64,000 nt of DNA from PALSA-1003 sp963741315 (GTDB taxonomy: Bacteria > Pseudomonadota > Gammaproteobacteria > Burkholderiales > Casimicrobiaceae): positions 434,001 through 498,000 of the forward strand of contig CAVUHK010000001.1 of the NCBI GenBank assembly GCA_963741315.1. Direction: 5' to 3'. The notes under the pieces are model-generated. The model did no database searches, was not told the origin of the DNA, and was given only the letters and a program-made list of their open reading frames with translations. Each line of letters begins with the position of its first letter. Positions within the stretch are counted from its first letter, which is position 1. A program made the position numbers and the translations under genes. Below, in pieces: positions 29,193 to 38,266 of the stretch.

Positions 29193-30049
29193 GTGCCAAG
29201 TTTTCCTTCCGGCGCGCGCGCGCGGCGCGTGGCATCCGCGCTGGGTTTGGCGCTGGCGTTGACGGTGGCACTGGCGAGCGCGCCAGCGCGCTCCGCGCTG
29301 TTCGACGACGACGAGGCGCGCAAGCGCATCGACGCGCTCAAGGCGCGCGTCGACCAGCTCGAGCAGACGCTGTCGCAACGGCTCGAGCGCATCGAGTCCA
29401 AGGACGCCGCGCTGGTCGACATGTTTCGCGACGTCGAGCAGATCAAGGCCGAAATCGCGCGGCTGCGCGGACAGTACGAAGTCATCTCCTACGAACTCGA
29501 ACAGGCGCAGAAGCGCCAGCGCGACCTGTATCTGGATCTCGACAGCCGGTTGCGCAAGATCGAAGGAGGCCCGGGCGCGGCCGCCGCCGCGGTGGACACC
29601 GCGCCGCCGGGAGCGACTGGACCCGGCGCAGCTGCGCCACCGGGCACCGCCGCTGCGGCGGGCCGGCCGGGCGATCCAGCGCAGGAGCAAAGAGCTACGA
29701 CGCCGCGCTCGACCAGTTCAAGAGCGGCAGCTACCCGGCCGCGATCGCGAGCTTCCAGACGTTCGTGAAGAGTTATCCGAAGAGTCCGCTCGCGCCCTCG
29801 GCGCTCTACTGGGTCGGCAATGCGCAATTCGCGCAGCGCGATTTCCGTGGTGCGATCGTGACGCAGCGCCAGCTCCTCGCGACGTACCCGGACAGCCAGA
29901 AGGTGCCCGACGCACTGCTCAACGTCGCCAGCAGCCAGGTCGAGCTCGCCGACAATGCCGCCGCCAAGCGCACGCTCGAGGAGATCGTCGCCAAGTATCC
30001 GACGTCCGAAGCGGCGGGCAAGGCGCGGCAGCGTCTGGCCGGACGCTAA
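29193..30049 (+). CDS. cpoB: Cell division coordinator CpoB/YbgF (apparent 1-nt frameshift)
   Basis: Periplasmic protein of the Tol-Pal operon that coordinates PBP1B with outer-membrane constriction. It starts at GTG 29193 with a signal peptide (ALTVALASAPARS). A coiled-coil trimerisation region (about 35-125) and an Ala/Pro/Gly linker follow, then TPR repeats (YDAALDQFKSGSYPAAIASF, NAAAKRTLEEIVAKYP). The TPR part is in another frame and joins if one A is added in the A-run near 29690. Corrected length is about 285 residues. Confidence 0.88.
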
Positions 30050-30093
30050 GCGCGACCGTACCGCGTTCCTTCGCTCTTCCCCGGTCGTTGCCG

Positions 30094-31129
30094 ATGACTG
30101 CGTTTGCGGCGCGCCTCATCCGCTGGCACAAGCAATCCGGCCGGCGCGACCTGCCGTGGCAGAACACGCGCGATGCGTACCGCATCTGGCTGTCCGAGAT
30201 CATGCTGCAGCAGACGCAGGTGGCGACGGTGATCCCGTACTACCAGCGCTTCCTGTTCGCGTTTCCCGATGTGGGTGCGCTGGCCGCCGCGCCGCTGGGC
30301 ACGGTTCTCGAACACTGGAGCGGACTGGGCTACTACCGCCGCGCGCACCTGCTGCATCGCGCGGCGCAGGATGTCGTCGCGCTGCATGGCGGCACGTTCC
30401 CATGCGATGCACGAGGACTGATGACGCTGCCCGGCATCGGACGCTCGACCGCCGCGGCGATCGCCGCGTTTGCTTATGGTGAGCGCGGCGCGATTCTCGA
30501 CGGCAACGTCAAGCGCGTGCTCTCGCGCCACGAAGGTGTCGAAGGCTTTCCTGGCGATGCGCCGATCGAGCGCGCTCTCTGGCTGCGCGCCGATGCGCTG
30601 TTGCCGCACGACGACATCGATATCTACACGCAGGCGCTGATGGACCTGGGCGCGACGGTTTGCCTGCGCGCGAAACCACGCTGCGAGACGTGTCCCGTGG
30701 CCGATGATTGCATCGCGCGACGCGAGGCGCGCATCGCCGAATTGCCCGCGCCGCGGCCGAAGAAAGCGTTGCCGCATCGCGCGATCAGCGTACTGCTGCT
30801 CGAACGTCGCGGCGAGGTGCTGCTGGAACGTCGTCCGGCGACCGGCATCTGGGCCGGGTTGTGGAGCCTGCCCGAGGCCGACACGGGGATCGATGTCGTG
30901 CAGCATTGCCAGCATCGCTTCGGCGCCGACGTGGTCGCGGGCGCGCCGATGGGCGACATCGAACACGCGTTCACCCACTATCGCCTGACGCTTACGCCGC
31001 GCCCGTGCGCAGTGAGGCATTGGCCGAAAGCGTGCCGAGGAACCCGGCTGGTTGTGGCTGCCGCTGGACGATGTCGCCGGCGCGGCGTTGCCTGCGCCGA
31101 TCAAGAAACTGCTGCGCGCGCGCGCCTGA
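30094..31129 (+). CDS. mutY: Adenine DNA glycosylase MutY (two apparent frameshifts near 3' end)
   Basis: MutY removes adenine mispaired with 8-oxoguanine. The helix-hairpin-helix LPGIGRSTAAAIAAFAYG, catalytic regions SEIMLQQTQV and ILDGNVKRVL, and the iron-sulphur cluster Cys pattern C-x6-C-x2-C-x5-C (CLRAKPRCETCPVADDC) are intact. The C-terminal NUDIX-like domain continues only if single bases are added near 31003 and 31035. It then ends PGWLWLPLDDVAGAAL to the stop at 31127-31129, for about 345 residues. ATG 30094 is preferred to TTG 30088. Confidence 0.87.
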
Positions 31130-31143
31130 AGCGCGGTGCGCGG

Positions 31144-32250
31144 CTAGGGCTTGATCGCGCGCAGATCCGCCGGCAACAGCGCGTCGGCGCGCTCCTTGTA
31201 CGCGGCGCGAAACGCCACCAGCTCCTTCGCTACTTCGTCGTTTCGACCTTCGCTTTGCAGCTTGCGGATGAGCTTGATCCATTCGTCGGCCGGGCGCGGC
31301 GTGCTGTCCTTGGCGAGCTTCTGCGGCGACATCGCGGGAGCAGCGTCACTGCGCGCGGCAAGTGCGCCCGTCGCTTCGGCGGGTGCCGCGCGATTCATCG
31401 CTGACATGGTCGGCGGTGCAGCGGCAACTGAAGGCGGCGCCGGTGCGGGAGCCGCGGACGGTGCGGGCACCAAAATCGCCGGTGGCGGCGCCGCGGGCAG
31501 GGCCGCAGCGCCGGCGACCTTGTCCTGCGATGGGGTCGCGGGGAAGGGCTCGGCACGCTGAGGTTTTGCGGCACTTCGCGCTTCGGGTTGCTCGCCGCCA
31601 CCTTCCTTCTTGGTCTTGGCGTCCAGTTCGCGCATGGATTCGGTAGCGGCATTCGCGGTGATGCTGGCGGACTGGTCGCGCGTGCGCTGCGCGCCTTGCA
31701 GTTCTTGGGTACTGGGCGGCGTCGCAGCGGGCGCCTGCTCGAGTTGTTTGCGGGTCAGGCCAGCGCGACGCTCCTCGACGGGCGCCGGGGCGAACGCGGT
31801 CGCAGGCGCCGCCGCGGGGACCGGCGCACTGGGCGATGTCGTTGCCGCGACCGCAGCGTCGGGTTTGGAAGAAGCTGACGCGGCACGATCGCTGTTCGCG
31901 GCAACGGTGACGGGAGGATTGGGTTTCGCGGGTTCGCCGGCGACACCTGCCCCCGCGACTGCAGGCGGCGCGGCATTCTTGGCCAACTGCCGCGCGGGCT
32001 GACCGTCGCTGTCCATGCCCGGCGTAACCTGTTCCGGCGGTGTCAGTTGCAGCAGGCCGATCGCAAATACAGCCATCACCGCCGCCGCCGCGAGCGGCCA
32101 GGTGCGCATGTGCCGCGCGCGCGACGGTCCCGCGCCGACCGCGCGCCGCGCGGCAGCGCGTACGGCGTCGTCGAGCGCGGCGGGCGGTTCGTCGCGGCTG
32201 GCTGCGCGCCACTTCGCGGCGATTTCGCGGTCGCTGTCGTCAGGGTTCAT
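31144..32250 (-). CDS. Probable membrane anti-sigma factor, Ala/Pro-rich
   Basis: The 368-residue protein overlaps the upstream ECF sigma gene by 4 bp (ATGA). The cytoplasmic N-terminus (about 1-48) is followed by a single transmembrane helix (about 50-67, PLAAAAVMAVFAIGLLQL). A long low-complexity Ala/Pro/Lys periplasmic region and a short conserved C-terminus (DEWIKLIRKLQSEGRNDEV) complete it. The topology and overlap are typical of anti-sigma factors. No zinc-binding HxxxCxxC motif is seen. Confidence 0.65.
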   Translation of the reverse strand: MNPDDSDREIAAKWRAASRDEPPAALDDAVRAAARRAVGAGPSRARHMRTWPLAAAAVMAVFAIGLLQLTPPEQVTPGMDSDGQPARQLAKNAAPPAVAGAGVAGEPAKPNPPVTVAANSDRAASASSKPDAAVAATTSPSAPVPAAAPATAFAPAPVEERRAGLTRKQLEQAPAATPPSTQELQGAQRTRDQSASITANAATESMRELDAKTKKEGGGEQPEARSAAKPQRAEPFPATPSQDKVAGAAALPAAPPPAILVPAPSAAPAPAPPSVAAAPPTMSAMNRAAPAEATGALAARSDAAPAMSPQKLAKDSTPRPADEWIKLIRKLQSEGRNDEVAKELVAFRAAYKERADALLPADLRAIKP

Positions 32251-32835
32251 CGCTGCGGCTCATGGATGTCGGACAACTCGGTGCGCAATTTGTCGAGCGC
32301 ATAGCGCAGCCGGCTCTTGACGGTCTCGATCCCGGCACCGGTGAGCTCGGCGATCTCGGAGAGCGAGAGTCCGCCCTCGTGCTGCAACAGGAACGCTTCG
32401 CGTTGCGCCGCGGGCAACGCGCCCACGGCAAGCCTTCAGGCGCGCGCCGAGTTCATTGTTGCTGGCGCGCACTTCGGGCTCGTCGGCGCGGCCGCCGGGA
32501 ATCGATTCGACCTCATCGGCGTGCGCGTCGTCGTCGGCCGACACCAGTCGCACCTGCCCGCTCGCCCGGTAGTAGTCGACCAGGCGATTGTGCGCGAGGC
32601 GATACAGCCAGGTGGTGAACTTGGCGGTGGGAGCATAGGTCGTGCGGACCCGAATCAGGTTCATCCATACGTCCTGGAACATTTCGTCGGCGACGCCGCC
32701 CTGGCTGCACTGGCGAAGAAAGTAGCGATAGACGCCGCCGCGGTGACGCGCGTACAGCGTGTCGAACGCCCCGGCGTCGCCCGCCGCATACGCGAGCATG
32801 AGATCTTCGTCGCTGGGCGCGTCCTGGGCCGGCAT
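32247..32835 (-). CDS. ECF RNA polymerase sigma factor (apparent 1-nt frameshift)
   Basis: Region 2 is clear (DLMLAYAAGDAGAFDTLY, DEMFQDVWMNLIRVRTTY, TWLYRLAHNRLVDYYR). Region 4 (LPAAQREAFLLQHEGGLSLSE, then ETVKSRLRYALDKLRTEL) lies in another frame and joins if one base near 32430-32436 is removed, for about 195 residues. ATG 32835 is chosen because the upstream extension runs through the REP-like element. It is coupled to the downstream anti-sigma gene. The regulon is not identifiable here. Confidence 0.85.
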
Positions 32836-32928
32836 GACCCAAGTATGCCCGGCGCGTATCGGGCGAACAACCGGAATGACCGAAGCCGCTAGGGTACTGA
32901 CCCTGAAATTCGCGACATATCCGCATGT

Positions 32929-33017
32929 CGTCGTTCCCGCGAACGCGGGAACCCAGCGTCTTTGAAAGTCATTGGGTTCCGGCTCGCGCCCGCTTCGCGG
33001 ACGCGTCCGGAACGACG
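32929..33017. repeat. REP-like paired palindromes, second copy
   Basis: Related to the element at 9077-9162: CGTCGTTCCCGCG...CGCGGGAACCCAG faces a degenerate partner ending GGAACGACG. It lies just upstream of the ECF sigma gene, between it and the secreted-protein gene at 33051-33872. Confidence 0.65.
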
Positions 33018-33050
33018 TGGAGTTGTGCAACGAACCTGCGAGACACCGCG

Positions 33051-33872
33051 CTAGCGAGGCGCAGGAACGAAGCGACCGCGATCGGGAAACGGATCGGGCG
33101 TCAGGCGCGCCAGTGGCGGGTAGGAAACGGGAACACCCATCGCCAGCAGATTCTGATACGAGTCGTAATAGATCGCGATGGTCTCGACCGGGGTTTCGCT
33201 CGCGCGCTGGAAGGTCGTGTACTGGGCGTTGGAGTTTTCGCTGCGGCCATATCCGGTGCCGAGTTTCTGCTGTGGCTGTGCCTCCTGCTTGCGCATTTCT
33301 GCGGGCGGTGCGGCCGGCGCGGCTGCATCGGCGCCAGCTCCGGCGGCGGCAGAGCGTTGGGGTGCGTCGGCGCGATCGCGTTCGATGAGACCGAGCGTCG
33401 GCCGCACACGCTGCTTTTCCTGGAATATCGCGACGCCGATGACCCCGACGTTGTCAGGACGTCCTGTGCGCGCCGCGTAGGAATCGGGCAGCGACGTGAA
33501 GTAGAACGCCTGCGTGCGCGACATGTCGGTGCGCCAGCCGGCGATGTCCGCCGATTCCGAAGGGCCGAGCACGTAGCCGGATTGCGCCGGCGAGGCAGTG
33601 TCGCCGGTGATGATGTTGACGCCGTCGACGCTCATCACCGCCAGCGCGCGTTCGCCGCCGTTGTTGCGCACGCGAATCGCGTATTCGTTGCCGGGCTTGC
33701 CGACGACGTAACGGCGTCCGCCGAAGTCATACATCGGCAGCACGCGGCCTTCGGTGCGGTCGTAGATTTCGACATTGACCCGCGCCAACGGCCAACGCGC
33801 CTGGGCGCCGCCGGACAAGGGCAACATGGCAGCGAAGAGCAGGGGGCATACGTATTTCCACGAATTCGACAT
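33051..33872 (-). CDS. Secreted protein of unknown function
   Basis: The 273-residue protein has a signal peptide (CPLLFAAMLPLSGGAQA). The body contains RVNVEIYDRTEGRVLP and RVRNNGGERALAVMSVDG, a beta-rich extracytoplasmic character, and an Ala/Pro/Gln-rich segment. The C-terminal block ETIAIYYDSYQNLLAMGV is well formed. ATG 33872 follows a GGAGGA-like ribosome site. I do not recognise a characterised family. It lies upstream of, and in the same orientation as, the sigma/anti-sigma pair and may belong to its response. Confidence 0.6.
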   Translation of the reverse strand: MSNSWKYVCPLLFAAMLPLSGGAQARWPLARVNVEIYDRTEGRVLPMYDFGGRRYVVGKPGNEYAIRVRNNGGERALAVMSVDGVNIITGDTASPAQSGYVLGPSESADIAGWRTDMSRTQAFYFTSLPDSYAARTGRPDNVGVIGVAIFQEKQRVRPTLGLIERDRADAPQRSAAAGAGADAAAPAAPPAEMRKQEAQPQQKLGTGYGRSENSNAQYTTFQRASETPVETIAIYYDSYQNLLAMGVPVSYPPLARLTPDPFPDRGRFVPAPR

Positions 33873-33982
33873 GGCAGTCCTCCTTGGGCCGCGGCGCGGC
33901 ATGACATCGATGACTGCTGTAAACGGCCGTGACGCCGCGTCGGGGTTAGCGCTGGGACCGCATGCGATAATCGGCCTCGGCC

Positions 33983-35101
33983 ATGGACCCCGCCAATCCC
34001 TCTCCCGCGCTGATCGCCTGGCTCGCATTCGCGCTGGCATTCGTCTTCGGGGCAGTCGCCAACCGCATGAATTTCTGCACCATGGGCGCGATCACCGATG
34101 TGGTCCACGTCGGCGACTGGCGGCGGCTGCGCATGTGGCTGCTGGCCATCGCGGTCGCGATCGCCGGCGTGGCTGCGTTGGACGTTGCGGGCCAGGTCGA
34201 CTTCGGCAAGACGATCTACACCACGCCGCAGGTGGCGTGGGTATCGTGCCTGTTCGGCGGTTTCCTGTTCGGCTTCGGCATGACGCTTGCGTCCGGTTGC
34301 GGCAGCAAGACGCTGATCCGCATCGGCGCCGGCAATCTCAAGTCCCTGGTGGTGCTGATCGTGTTGGCGGTCGCGGCGTACATGACGCTCAAGGGCCTGT
34401 TCGCGGTGTGGCGCGTGAACCTGCTCGACCCGTTTCGCTTCGACACGGCGCGTTTCGGCGCCGGGCATTCCGACCTGTCGAGCGTGGTCGCCGCACTGTC
34501 CGGCGCAGGCGCGACCTTGCGCATCGTGTTGCCTTTGGCGGTAGCGGCAGCGATCGCGCTGTTCGTGCTGGCCAGCCGGGATTTCCGCGAATCGGGCGGC
34601 ATGATCTTCGCCGGCGTGGTCATTGGCGCGGTGATCGTGGGCGGGTGGTACGTGTCCGGGCACCTGGGTCACGTCGCCGAGGACCCGCGCACGCTCGAGG
34701 AAGCGTTCGTCGCGACCAATTCCGGCAAGGCCGAGTCGTTTTCGTTCGTCGCGCCGACGGCGTACCTGCTCGAGCTGCTGATGCTATGGAGCGATCAGTC
34801 CCGGATTGTCACATTCGGCGTCGCCGGGGTGCTGGGCATGCTTCTGGGATCGTTCGCGGTGGCCCTGGTGACGCGCACCTTCCGCTGGGAGGGATTTGCC
34901 TCGGTCGAAGATCTGGTCAACCATTTGGCCGGTGGCGTGTTAATGGGATTTGGTGGAGTCACGGCGCTGGGCTGCACCATCGGCCAGGGCCTGACCGGCA
35001 TCGCCACACTGGCGTTGGGGTCGATGCTGGCATTGGCAGGCATCGTGGCGGGTTGCGTGGCGGCGCTGAAGTACCAATATTGGCGTATAGACGCCGGCTA
35101 G
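33983..35101 (+). CDS. YeeE/YedE family membrane transporter
   Basis: The 372-residue protein has about nine or ten hydrophobic helices. The family cysteines are present: NRMNFCTMGAI, TLASGCGSKTL and TALGCTIGQGLTG. YeeE/YedE proteins take up thiosulfate or other sulfur species using membrane cysteines. The substrate is inferred from the family. It is followed by a DUF1178 gene 33 bp later. Confidence 0.85.
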   Translation: MDPANPSPALIAWLAFALAFVFGAVANRMNFCTMGAITDVVHVGDWRRLRMWLLAIAVAIAGVAALDVAGQVDFGKTIYTTPQVAWVSCLFGGFLFGFGMTLASGCGSKTLIRIGAGNLKSLVVLIVLAVAAYMTLKGLFAVWRVNLLDPFRFDTARFGAGHSDLSSVVAALSGAGATLRIVLPLAVAAAIALFVLASRDFRESGGMIFAGVVIGAVIVGGWYVSGHLGHVAEDPRTLEEAFVATNSGKAESFSFVAPTAYLLELLMLWSDQSRIVTFGVAGVLGMLLGSFAVALVTRTFRWEGFASVEDLVNHLAGGVLMGFGGVTALGCTIGQGLTGIATLALGSMLALAGIVAGCVAALKYQYWRIDAG

Positions 35102-35134
35102 ACGAAGAGCCGGGTTGTCCGTGGAGCTGCATCG

Positions 35135-35560
35135 ATGATCGTGTACGACCTGGCATGTGCGCATGAGCACCGGTTCGAGGGCTGGTTTGCCTCGGCCGAT
35201 GACTATGCGCGCCAGAATGCCCAGACGTTGATTCGATGTCCGGTATGCGACGACGCCGCGATCGAGCGTCGGCCGTCGGCCAACGTCCAGGTCGGGCGCG
35301 CGGTGGTGCCCGCGGCGGAGCGTCCGTCCACCGCCGTCGCCGGTGGCGAGGCCGAGGTACTTCAAAAGTTGCGCCGGATGATCGCGCAGACGGACGACGT
35401 CGGTGCGGCATTCCCCGAAGAAGCGCGCAAGATCCATTACGAAGAAGCGCCGGCGCGGGCGATCCGCGGCCAGGCCACGCGCGACGAGGCGGAAGCGTTG
35501 CGCGATGAAGGCATCGACTTCCTGTCGCTGCCGAACGCGTTGACCCGGGACTTGCAGTAG
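35135..35560 (+). CDS. DUF1178 family protein
   Basis: The 141-residue protein has the conserved N-terminus MIVYDLACAHEHRFEGWF and a CPVCDD pair that, with the earlier Cys8/His residues, could bind a metal. The conserved tail includes EARKIHYEEAPARAIRGQAT. Function is unknown across the family. It is probably cotranscribed with the YeeE/YedE gene. Confidence 0.85.
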   Translation: MIVYDLACAHEHRFEGWFASADDYARQNAQTLIRCPVCDDAAIERRPSANVQVGRAVVPAAERPSTAVAGGEAEVLQKLRRMIAQTDDVGAAFPEEARKIHYEEAPARAIRGQATRDEAEALRDEGIDFLSLPNALTRDLQ

Positions 35561-35603
35561 CGTTCGAGCACGGGTCGCCATGGCGTCGGACGCGCCGATT
35601 GGC

Positions 35604-35609
35604 TATAAT
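35604..35609 (+). promoter_or_regulatory. -10 box of tRNA-Lys(TTT)
   Basis: A perfect TATAAT ends 14 bp before the mature tRNA start. The -35 region (near 35581) is weak. Confidence 0.5.
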
Positions 35610-35623
35610 TCGCGACCTTCGTG

Positions 35624-35699
35624 GGGTCGTTAGCTCAGCTGGTAGAGCAGCGGACTTTTAATCCGTTGGTCGTGGGTTCAAGTCCCGCACGGCCTACCA
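35624..35699 (+). tRNA. tRNA-Lys(TTT)
   Basis: A 76-nt cloverleaf with encoded CCA. The acceptor pairs GGGTCGT with ACGGCCT (one G-U), and the D arm is GCTC/GAGC. The anticodon loop CTTTTAA gives anticodon TTT, and the T loop is TTCAAGT. Confidence 0.97.
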
Positions 35700-35789
35700 A
35701 AAATCGAAGAGTCGCGTGTGTCCCTGCACTCTTTGCTTCTCAGAACGCAAAAAAGGTGTCGGCAATCGCCCGCACCGTCCTGCGTGACC

Positions 35790-35965
35790 GCCCAACGACG
35801 CGGACGCGCTGCTGCGCCGTGCGGGCACGCCGGGCGCGATCGGCCGCTTCCCAACCCGAAGCGGCCGCGAAGTCGGTGCACGCCCACCGCCGCAACACCG
35901 GTCGCGTGACCGGCCGGCGATCGTGCAGATCTACGACGCGCTGCTCGGGCTCCCGGCGCGCCAAT
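35790..35965 (+). pseudogene. Remnant of an ECF (SIGF/ECF42-like) sigma factor C-terminus
   Basis: No intact gene fills 35700-35969. Reading across frames gives GRFQPEAAAKSVHAH (one extra C near 35851) and then DRPAIVQIYDALLGL. These parallel the C-terminal helices of ECF42-type sigma factors (GRFQLEAAIQSVHA, TDWPAIVALYDALL). Multiple frame changes and missing sigma-2/sigma-4 regions mark it as a remnant. Identification is by eye. Confidence 0.45.
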
Positions 35966-35969
35966 GCCA

Positions 35970-37073
35970 TCACGCCGGCTCGGCGTGGGCCGCGAAGTCA
36001 TACGCCTCGTATGCGCTCGCACACGGCGGGCCGTCGGTGAACCAGAATTCGCCTGCGGTGAGGTCCGCCACGAACGAGGCGACGGTGCAACGGGCGTACA
36101 GCGGCGGGGCCGCCGGATCGGGATGCCCGCAGATGCCAGTCGGTGCATGCTCGTGACCGCGCAACACATTCTGCAGTTGTCGCACGGAGAGCGTCTCGCT
36201 TGCCCGCAGGCCCTGCCACATGTCGGACAGGCGGCTGAGGCTGTGCGGACTCCTGGCCAGGTAGGCATCGATGGGCGCGAACGCCGGCGAAACGAAATGG
36301 TTGGTGTGCGCGAGTAAGCCGTCCTGCGGGCGCGTCGCGTAAATTCCCTCCGTGCCGCCGGCGGTAGTCTCGAAGTTGACCGCGCCGCCCGATCGGTCGG
36401 CGACGAGGTAGTTCGCCGACATCGCCCGCTCCGCCGAGCCGAGGATGCGCTCCGCGTCGGCGACCGTCTCGGCGTCGAGCAGCCTGCGCAGCATCAAGTG
36501 ATACGGTACGCCGGGACGGTTGGTGTCGCGCTCGCTGACCAGCGTGTTGGTGCACAGGCCAAAGTGCGCGGCGTTCATGCCGACCTTGGCCAGCAGGCCA
36601 GCCTCGACGATGGTCGCGAACGACGGCTTGTCGTCACGCTGCACCTCGAGCAGCACGCACAGGTCGCGCGCGAATGGCACCCAGTCCCAGTTCTGCCCGA
36701 CCAGCATGTGACCGTTTGCGCTCGCTTCCGGCGCGACCGCGAACGACGTGCACTCGCTGGGCGGCGTTTCGCCGCGCTCACGCGCCGCAGCGAACATGAG
36801 CTCGCTGCGGCAGTTGAGCGCTAGGATGGTTTCGAACGGCACGCCCGCACCTTCGGCGATGCCGCGCATTTCGTGCAGCGCCTCGGGCAGGAAGTCCTCG
36901 ATCGGGGCGATGAACATCCGCGCGTGCGCGACGGCGTCGTTCCAGGGCAGCCCAGCGCGCTGCTCGAACACCTCGCGATAGGCGGCGATGCTGCGATGGA
37001 TGCGCACCGACGCGAGCTGCCCGTACTGGCGTCCGCGCGCGAGAGGCGTGCCTTGGACCGGGATGCGGTCCAT
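35970..37073 (-). CDS. C45 family acyltransferase/autoproteolytic peptidase
   Basis: The 367-residue protein resembles isopenicillin-N acyltransferase-type Ntn hydrolases. The probable nucleophile after self-cleavage is Cys108 in SECTSFAVAPE. GQNWDWVPF and GVPYHLMLRRLLD match conserved blocks of the family, and the N-terminal half carries the pro-region. Such enzymes cleave or form amide bonds in acyl-amino acids or beta-lactams. Two DJ-1/PfpI genes lie directly upstream on the same strand. Substrate unknown. Confidence 0.8.
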   Translation of the reverse strand: MDRIPVQGTPLARGRQYGQLASVRIHRSIAAYREVFEQRAGLPWNDAVAHARMFIAPIEDFLPEALHEMRGIAEGAGVPFETILALNCRSELMFAAARERGETPPSECTSFAVAPEASANGHMLVGQNWDWVPFARDLCVLLEVQRDDKPSFATIVEAGLLAKVGMNAAHFGLCTNTLVSERDTNRPGVPYHLMLRRLLDAETVADAERILGSAERAMSANYLVADRSGGAVNFETTAGGTEGIYATRPQDGLLAHTNHFVSPAFAPIDAYLARSPHSLSRLSDMWQGLRASETLSVRQLQNVLRGHEHAPTGICGHPDPAAPPLYARCTVASFVADLTAGEFWFTDGPPCASAYEAYDFAAHAEPA

Positions 37074-37739
37074 TCAGAGAACGCGCGGACCGCTCTTGAC
37101 GACGGTGGTGTAGTCCGCCGAGGCGACGCCGCGCGGGCCTTGCGACAGCTCGGCGACGTGAGTGTACGCGGCGGACACGCGCGGCTTGCTGACGTCGAGC
37201 GGCTTGGTCGCCGTTCTCGGCGCCTCGCGCAGGTACTCGATGATCGCCTTGCAGAACAGGTGCAGGTCGCTCGGCAGGCGCGAGGTGATGAGGTTGCGGT
37301 CGCGCACGACGGCCTGGTCGATGTACTTGCCCCCCGCGTGAATCACGTCGTCCTTGACCAGCGAAACGCAGGTCAGGTCGCGTCCGGCCGCAATCTTGGC
37401 CGACGCAAGCACCAGCCCCGCGTGGCACACGGCGGCGACCAGCGATCCCTGGTCGTGCACGTTGCGCACGAATTCGATCAGCGCTTTGTGGCGGCGCATG
37501 TTCTCGGGGGCGAAGCCGCCGGGGATGACGACCGCGTCGAACGCCGCGGCATCGGCATCGGCGATGGCCAAGTCGGGCGTGACCGGGTAGCCCAGCTTGC
37601 TCGCGTAGGTCGTCTCGGCCGCGCCGACCACCACGACGTTGCAGCCTTCCTCGCGCAGACGCATGAGCGGATACCAGAGCTCGAGCTCTTGGTACATGTT
37701 CTCGGCGAGGACAGCAATCTGGGCGTCGGCAAGATTCAT
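37074..37739 (-). CDS. DJ-1/PfpI family protein with Cys nucleophile
   Basis: The 221-residue protein starts at ATG 37739 (MNLADAQIAVLAENMYQELE). The nucleophile elbow AAVCHAGLVL, IPGGFAPENMRRH and LTSR-type tail fit class I glutamine amidotransferase-like PfpI proteins. It overlaps the preceding shorter PfpI-like gene by 4 bp and abuts the C45 gene. Family members are glyoxalases, chaperones, hydratases or peptidases; which applies is unknown. Confidence 0.85.
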   Translation of the reverse strand: MNLADAQIAVLAENMYQELELWYPLMRLREEGCNVVVVGAAETTYASKLGYPVTPDLAIADADAAAFDAVVIPGGFAPENMRRHKALIEFVRNVHDQGSLVAAVCHAGLVLASAKIAAGRDLTCVSLVKDDVIHAGGKYIDQAVVRDRNLITSRLPSDLHLFCKAIIEYLREAPRTATKPLDVSKPRVSAAYTHVAELSQGPRGVASADYTTVVKSGPRVL

Positions 37740-38134
37740 CGCGAAAGCTCCGTAATGAGGGTGCGCGTCCATTGCGGGACGTCGTCAGTGGTGCGGGCCA
37801 CGAGTGCGTTGGGCGCCAGCGCCGCCGCCTGCGACGCGGCGGCGATGCGCACGCCTTTGTCCGCGGCGGTGCGGAGGAAAGTTCGCAACGCGGCGTTGTC
37901 GGCCAGCCGGGTGACGTTGCCGCCGGGAATCATCAGCGCAGCGTATTTGTCGGGCGCGGTGTCCGCCATCGCCACATTGGGCACGACCGGATATCCGAGC
38001 ACGCTCGTTGCGGCTTCCTTGCCGTCCACCCCGACGACTTCGACGTCGGCGCCGATCTCGCGCAGCCGCAACACCGGATACCAGAACTCCATCTCCTGGA
38101 AACCTTCGTAAAGCAATACGCCGATCTTGCCCAT
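37736..38134 (-). CDS. Short DJ-1/PfpI-like protein lacking the Cys nucleophile
   Basis: The 132-residue protein matches the first two thirds of its downstream neighbour (GKIGVLLYEGFQEMEFWYPV versus its own LAENMYQELELWYPL) and contains IPGGNVTRL. The elbow reads IAAASQAAALA with Ser where the Cys is expected. The C-terminal part of the fold is missing. The 4-bp overlap with the full-length gene suggests the two may act together, for instance as an unequal dimer; decay is the alternative. Confidence 0.7.
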   Translation of the reverse strand: MGKIGVLLYEGFQEMEFWYPVLRLREIGADVEVVGVDGKEAATSVLGYPVVPNVAMADTAPDKYAALMIPGGNVTRLADNAALRTFLRTAADKGVRIAAASQAAALAPNALVARTTDDVPQWTRTLITELSR

Positions 38135-38155
38135 GAGTCCTCGATGCAGTACGCT

Positions 38156-38164
38156 TGTAAGACA
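38156..38164. promoter_or_regulatory. TGTAAGACA operator-like site 1
   Basis: TGTAAGACA lies in the gap between the divergent PfpI-like and FadR-type genes. The GT-N3-AC core fits FadR-subfamily GntR operators. The same 9-mer or its complement recurs at 38258 and 42775. Confidence 0.5.
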
Positions 38165-38257
38165 GGCTGTGTCGTCTCGTTCAGGCGCTATCGTACAGGG
38201 AGATGGCGTTCAAGAGAACAGCAATGCAGCGCCGTGCGAGGTGTCATGACCCCAGGC

Positions 38258-38266
38258 TGTCTTACA
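38258..38266. promoter_or_regulatory. TGTCTTACA operator-like site 2, overlapping the regulator start
   Basis: This is the reverse complement of site 1, and its last base is the A of the FadR-type gene's ATG. The flanks of sites 1 and 2 are also inverted copies (GTAAGACAGGCTG against CAGGCTGTCTTAC). Autoregulation is inferred. Confidence 0.5.
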
